9,107 nt of DNA from Bacteroidaceae bacterium (GTDB taxonomy: Bacteria; Bacteroidota; Bacteroidia; Bacteroidales; Bacteroidaceae), in assembly GCA_900770705.1 (NCBI GenBank), contig CAAGLF010000057.1, positions 1-9,107 on the forward strand. Reading direction: 5' to 3'. Positions within the stretch are counted from its first letter, which is position 1. Every line of letters begins with the position of its first letter. The notes under the pieces were generated by a model that did no database searches, was not told the DNA's origin, and saw nothing but the letters and a program-made list of their open reading frames with translations. Below are positions 5,927 to 9,107 of this stretch, in pieces. Position numbers and translations under genes: made by a program.

Positions 5927-7294
5927 TCAGGATGAAAGTTCTCTGCCCAGTGCGGTCAGAAAGTCTGCCACCACGAAACTGCTGCCGCCTACATAGATAA
6001 AGTCCGTTTCAGCCGCTGCCGCCCGCGCTGCGGCGTAGGCCGCTTCGACGGTAGGGTAGGAAAGTCCGCGCAGGCCGAATGTACGCGCCTTGTCGGCAAT
6101 GGTCGTAGCGTCCAGTGCCCTGCGGACAGAGGCTTTCGCGAAGTAATACGTTGCTTGCTGCGGCAGGAGCGCCAGTACGCCGTCGATATCCTTGTCGCCG
6201 GCCATTCCGAAAACGACGTGCAGCCCGCTGCGGCCTGCTATCTCCGTCAGCCGGCTGGCCAGGTACGTCCAACCGCCCAGGTTGTGGCCCGTATCGCAGA
6301 CGACCGTGGGCTTCCGCCCGACTGTCTGCCACCTGCCTTGCAGTCCTGTGGTCCGACATACTTCGAGGAAGCCCCGCCGTATGCTTTCGGGCGTGACGGG
6401 CAGTTGTGGGAGCTGCTTGAGCGTGCAGAGCACGGTGTTCGTATTGCGGGGCTGGCAGTCGCCGCTCAGTTCGGCGTAGAAAGTTCCGAAAGAGCGCGTG
6501 GTATAGCGCCATAGTGTGGGCGGAAGTGTGGCGGTGTCCGCCTGCGGGTGTCCGATGGCGGCGTAGGCGGCGCGTATCTCGGCGCTGTCGTCCACGAGGA
6601 CGGCCTCTGTCACTTCCGGCAGTTCCTCCGCAAAAACCAGCGGGGCGCCGATGGCGGCTGCCCGTGCAGAAAATACCGTTTGCGTGTCGGGAAGTGCTTC
6701 TCCCACCACGGCCGGCACGCCCGGTTTGAAGATACCGGCCTTTTCGGCCGCGATTTTTGCCACGGTGTCGCCCAGAAACTGCGTATGGTCCAAGCTAATG
6801 TTCGTTACGGCGGTGACTTCCGGACGTATGATGTTCGTGCAGTCCAGCCGGCCGCCCAGACCGGTTTCTACGACGGCCACCTCGACGCCGGCCTCGGCGA
6901 AATACTTGAAGGCAAGGGCGGTGGTCAGTTCGAAGAACGAGGGATGGAGCGGTTCGAAGAAGCTGCGTTCCTCTTCGACGAAGCGAACGACGTATCCTTC
7001 GGGGATTGGCACTCCGTCGACGCGGATACGTTCGCGGAAGTCCACCAAATGCGGCGAAGTGTACAAGCCCGTACGGACGCCTGCGGCCTGCAGAATGGCG
7101 GCCAGCGTATGTGCGCACGAGCCCTTGCCGTTGGTGCCGGCGATGTGCAGGCTGCGGAATTTCGTATGCGGGTGTCCGAAGTGCGTGTCGAGCTGTCGGG
7201 TGGTGGTCAGTCCCTCCTTGTAGGCAGCGCCGCCCACCTGCTGGAACAGAGGGGCGGCGTGATACAGATAATCGAGGGTCTCGGCATAAGTCAT
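5927..7294 (-). CDS. folC: Bifunctional folylpolyglutamate synthase / dihydrofolate synthase
   Basis: A 455-residue member of the Mur ligase-like FolC family. It uses ATP to join L-glutamate to dihydropteroate (dihydrofolate synthase) and further glutamates to reduced folates, keeping them in the cytoplasm. The P-loop GTNGKGS is at residues 53-59, TSPHLVDFRERI at 79-90, then ETGLGGRLDCTNII, and ISLDHTQFLGDT with EKAGIFKPG. The C-terminal domain carries DTGHN (334-338), the equivalent of the DxxHN motif, and ends with IYVGGSSFVVADFL. Length is normal for the family. Whether both activities are present cannot be read from sequence alone. The ATG at 7294 gives MTYAETLDYLY, the usual short lead into the P-loop. 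It lies 153 bp downstream of dnaJ on the same strand, separated by the 21-bp array C, and no TAnnTTTG box is visible in front of it. Read-through from dnaJ is possible. Confidence 0.94.
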   Translation of the reverse strand: MTYAETLDYLYHAAPLFQQVGGAAYKEGLTTTRQLDTHFGHPHTKFRSLHIAGTNGKGSCAHTLAAILQAAGVRTGLYTSPHLVDFRERIRVDGVPIPEGYVVRFVEEERSFFEPLHPSFFELTTALAFKYFAEAGVEVAVVETGLGGRLDCTNIIRPEVTAVTNISLDHTQFLGDTVAKIAAEKAGIFKPGVPAVVGEALPDTQTVFSARAAAIGAPLVFAEELPEVTEAVLVDDSAEIRAAYAAIGHPQADTATLPPTLWRYTTRSFGTFYAELSGDCQPRNTNTVLCTLKQLPQLPVTPESIRRGFLEVCRTTGLQGRWQTVGRKPTVVCDTGHNLGGWTYLASRLTEIAGRSGLHVVFGMAGDKDIDGVLALLPQQATYYFAKASVRRALDATTIADKARTFGLRGLSYPTVEAAYAAARAAAAETDFIYVGGSSFVVADFLTALGRELSS

Positions 7295-7334
7295 AAGGCG
7301 TGTTTTTTTCGAGGTTCGGAGAGCGGTTTTCGAA

Positions 7335-7418
7335 CGGGCCTTGTAATTTCTTTTTCGGGCCTTGTAAATTTTTTTTCGGGCCTTGAAATTTTTTCTTCGG
7401 GCCTTGTTGTAAAAACGG
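7335..7418 (+). repeat. Four-unit 21-bp tandem repeat array C between dnaJ and folC
   Basis: The core cgggccttg recurs exactly at 7335, 7356, 7377 and 7398, a strict 21-base period. After each of the first three copies comes a 12-base A/T tract (taatttcttttt, taaatttttttt, aaattttttctt); the fourth tail diverges into ttgtaaaaacgg. Weaker T-tract and G/C alternation continues towards 7301. Twenty-one bases is two helical turns, so the T-tracts lie on one face of the DNA and may bend it. The array lies just upstream of folC on the coding strand for that gene and could act in its 5' leader. The third and fourth units share 24 of 25 bases with array B. Confidence 0.92.
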
Positions 7419-7426
7419 CGGTGCCG
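7411..7426 (-). terminator. Possible weak intrinsic terminator after dnaJ
   Basis: On the minus strand, 21 bases beyond the dnaJ stop, the sequence reads CGGC-ACC-GCCG followed by TTTTT: a 4-bp stem, 3-base loop and U-run. The layout is that of an intrinsic terminator but the stem is very short, so it may only attenuate transcription into folC or be chance. Confidence 0.3.
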
Positions 7427-7447
7427 ATGGGCATTTCCCGGAGCCTG

Positions 7448-8614
7448 TTACTTCCCGAAATAGCCGCGGAAGTTGCGGAAGATGTTGCGTCTGGCGTCCT
7501 CATCGGGGCGGGTATACTCGCTTTTCTTGAGCGCCTCGAAGTGCTTCTTGTCGTCCTTCGAGAGCGTTTCGGGGATGTAGACGCTCACGTTGACGATTAA
7601 GTCGCCCTTTCCGTAGCCGTAGCCCTGCACGGCGGGCAGTCCCTTGCCCCTGAGCCGGAGTACGGTGCCCGGCTGAGTGCCAGGCTTGATGGTGATGAGG
7701 GCCTTGCCATCGAGCGTGGGGACTTCGACCTGCGCACCGAGGCAGGCTTCGCTCACGGTGAGGAGCAAGTTGTACACGATGTCGTTGTCGTCGCGCATAA
7801 AGTCGGGGTGCGGTTCCTCTTCGACGAGCACCTGGATATTTCCGGGCACTCCGTTGTGCTTTCCTGCGTGTCCCTTTCCCGGAACGTTGACCACCATTCC
7901 CTCGGCTACGCCGGCAGGAATGTTGACCTCGACGATTTCTTCTCCGGAGAGCACGCCCTCGCCGTGGCAGTGGGTGCAAGGATTTTTTATGATGGTTCCT
8001 TCGCCGTGACACGTGGGACAAGCCTCTTGTGTCTGCATCATTCCGAGGAACGAGCGCTGCGTCCGCGTGACGTATCCGCTTCCGTGGCAGGTCTGGCACG
8101 TTTCCGGTTGCGAGTTGTCGGCACATCCGCTTCCGTGGCAGTGCGTGCAGGTCACCTGTTTGCGCACTTTGAATTTCTTGGTCACTCCTGTGGCGATTTC
8201 CGTCAGCGTGAGTTTCACCTTCAGGCGCAGGTCGCCGCCGCGGTACTGTCGGGGGCCGCCGTTTCCGCCGCGTGCGCCGCCAAAACCGCCGAATCCGCCG
8301 CCGAATCCTTCGCCGAAGATGTCGCCGAAATGGCGGAAGATGTCATTGATGTCCATTCCGCCGGCCCCAAAGCCGCCGAAGCCGCCCGCACCGTTCACGC
8401 CTTCTGCGCCGAACTGGTCGTAACGTGCGCGTTTGTCGGGGTCGCGGAGTACTTCGTAGGCTTCTGCTGCCTCCTTGAACTTGTCTTCGGCCTCCTTGTT
8501 GCCCGGATTGCGGTCGGGGTGGTACTTGATAGCTACCTTTTTGTAGGCTTTTTTGATTTCATCGGCCGAGGCAGATTTGTCTACCCCCAGTATTTGGTAA
8601 TAATCCTTTGCCAT
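7448..8614 (-). CDS. dnaJ: Chaperone protein DnaJ (Hsp40 co-chaperone)
   Basis: DnaJ delivers unfolded clients to DnaK and stimulates its ATPase in the cytoplasm. This 388-residue type I protein has all the expected parts. The J-domain spans about residues 4-70 with HPD at 32-34. A Gly/Phe-rich linker follows at about 72-127 and includes DINDIFRHFGDIFG. The zinc-binding region has four CxxCxGxG repeats at 156-163, 173-180, 199-206 and 213-220. The client-binding C-terminal domains follow, including NIPAGVAEGM and PGTQPGTVLRLRGKGLP. No key residue is missing. The start at 8614 gives MAKDYYQILGV, the standard DnaJ N-terminus. It follows grpE by 43 bp on the same strand, the common grpE-dnaJ order, so co-transcription and heat-shock control are likely. 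The controlling promoter would lie upstream of grpE, outside the window. Confidence 0.98.
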   Translation of the reverse strand: MAKDYYQILGVDKSASADEIKKAYKKVAIKYHPDRNPGNKEAEDKFKEAAEAYEVLRDPDKRARYDQFGAEGVNGAGGFGGFGAGGMDINDIFRHFGDIFGEGFGGGFGGFGGARGGNGGPRQYRGGDLRLKVKLTLTEIATGVTKKFKVRKQVTCTHCHGSGCADNSQPETCQTCHGSGYVTRTQRSFLGMMQTQEACPTCHGEGTIIKNPCTHCHGEGVLSGEEIVEVNIPAGVAEGMVVNVPGKGHAGKHNGVPGNIQVLVEEEPHPDFMRDDNDIVYNLLLTVSEACLGAQVEVPTLDGKALITIKPGTQPGTVLRLRGKGLPAVQGYGYGKGDLIVNVSVYIPETLSKDDKKHFEALKKSEYTRPDEDARRNIFRNFRGYFGK

Positions 8615-8657
8615 AGTATGAGCTGTTAGGGCGTTGTGTTTTTGGACGGGTGGGGAA

Positions 8658-9092
8658 TTATTGTCCTACGGCCACCTTGGCGTGGCGGAGTACCTTGTCG
8701 TTGAGCATATATCCCGTCTGCACGCAGTCTACGACCCTGCCTTTCTGTTCGTCGTCGGCGGCAGGAATCATGGCGATGGCTTCGTGGAAGTCGGTGTCGA
8801 AGGTTTGTCCGACGGCCTCGATGGCTTTTAGTCCCTGGTCGGCGAGCGTACGCATAAGCTTCGTGAAAATCAGGTCTACGCCCTCGCGAAGTGCCGTTAC
8901 GTCGGTGGCAGCCGCCATATTCTGCTGTGCCCGTTGGAAATCGTCGAGCACGGGGAGCAGGGCCGTCAGTACTTTTTCGCCGCCATTCAGAATAAGTTCC
9001 GTCTGCTTCTTCAGCTGGTTTTTGCGGAAGTTCTCAAAATCGGCCATCTGGCGCAGCAGCCTGTCCTTCAGCCCGGCTATCTCTGCCTCTGC
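8658..9092 (-). CDS. grpE: Nucleotide exchange factor GrpE, N-terminus missing at the contig end
   Basis: GrpE releases ADP from DnaK and so resets the DnaK-DnaJ folding cycle. The 144 visible codons start in the long N-terminal helix (AEAEIAGLKDRLLRQ), then the conserved ADFENFRKNQ. Next come LLPVLDDFQRAQQNM, the beta-domain stretch TFDTDFHEAIAMIP and the C-terminal VVDCVQTGYMLNDKVLRHA. Roughly the first 40-50 residues of a typical GrpE are absent. The internal Met at 9047 (MADFENF) is not the real start, because the helix reads upstream of it in frame. The in-frame TAG at 9095-9093 is created by adapter sequence joined at 9095, not by the organism's DNA. The gene leads into dnaJ with 43 bp between them. 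Confidence 0.95.
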   Translation of the reverse strand, partial: AEAEIAGLKDRLLRQMADFENFRKNQLKKQTELILNGGEKVLTALLPVLDDFQRAQQNMAAATDVTALREGVDLIFTKLMRTLADQGLKAIEAVGQTFDTDFHEAIAMIPAADDEQKGRVVDCVQTGYMLNDKVLRHAKVAVGQ

Positions 9093-9094
9093 CT

Positions 9095-9107
9095 AGATCG
9101 GAAGAGC
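9095..9107. other. Residual Illumina adapter sequence at the contig end
   Basis: The final 13 bases, AGATCGGAAGAGC, are exactly the common start of the Illumina TruSeq read-through adapter. They interrupt the grpE frame with a stop and fit no GrpE sequence. They are a library or assembly artefact and should be trimmed. Confidence 0.95.

Noticed and set aside
7291..7503. A 70-codon minus-strand frame encoding a seven-residue repeat of the type TRPEKKI.
   Set aside because: The heptad repeat is a by-product of the 21-bp DNA array. The frame starts inside dnaJ in another phase, ends at the folC start, and has no independent sign of coding.
6548..7600. A 350-codon open frame on the plus strand across folC, array C and the end of dnaJ.
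   Set aside because: It is antisense to two well-supported genes. It stays open through the repeats only because the 21-base period is a multiple of three.

Overview
This 9.1 kb window looks like a chromosomal contig from a GC-rich member of the Bacteroidales, possibly Prevotella-like, although the genus cannot be fixed from the sequence. Three things point there. The large outer-membrane gene belongs to the 'putative porin' family typical of Bacteroidales. The best promoter signals match the Bacteroidetes -7 element TAnnTTTG. Start codons lack Shine-Dalgarno sequences and are often preceded by A/T-rich bases. There is no mobile element, CRISPR array, tRNA or rRNA. The right end is artificial: the last 13 bases are the Illumina adapter AGATCGGAAGAGC, so the contig ends inside grpE.

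Layout. (1) Positions 1-1897, minus strand: a nitroreductase-family gene followed 67 bp later by glutamine-dependent NAD+ synthetase (nadE), which runs off the left edge. (2) Positions 1898-2236: a divergent intergenic region with a -7-like box facing each way and a degenerate 21-bp tandem array. (3) Positions 2237-5826, plus strand: the porin, then a 239-bp gap holding a second 21-bp array, then a histidinol-phosphate aminotransferase (HisC) homologue. (4) Positions 5827-5926: a convergent gap with a 23-bp-stem hairpin, probably a terminator. (5) Positions 5927-9092, minus strand: grpE (partial), dnaJ and folC. grpE and dnaJ are 43 bp apart and form the usual chaperone pair. folC follows dnaJ after a 153-bp gap holding the clearest 21-bp array.

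Most of the window is housekeeping: NAD and folate cofactor synthesis, the DnaK co-chaperones and an envelope protein. Two features stand out. First, the HisC homologue is full length and in frame but has lost the PLP-binding lysine (proline instead), most of the phosphate-cup motif and further active-site residues, so it looks like a maintained pseudoenzyme. Second, three separate intergenic regions carry tandem units of exactly 21 bp, each a GC-rich block followed by an A/T tract. Two of them, 2.7 kb apart, share a 25-base stretch with one mismatch. This suggests a dispersed, helically phased intergenic repeat family.
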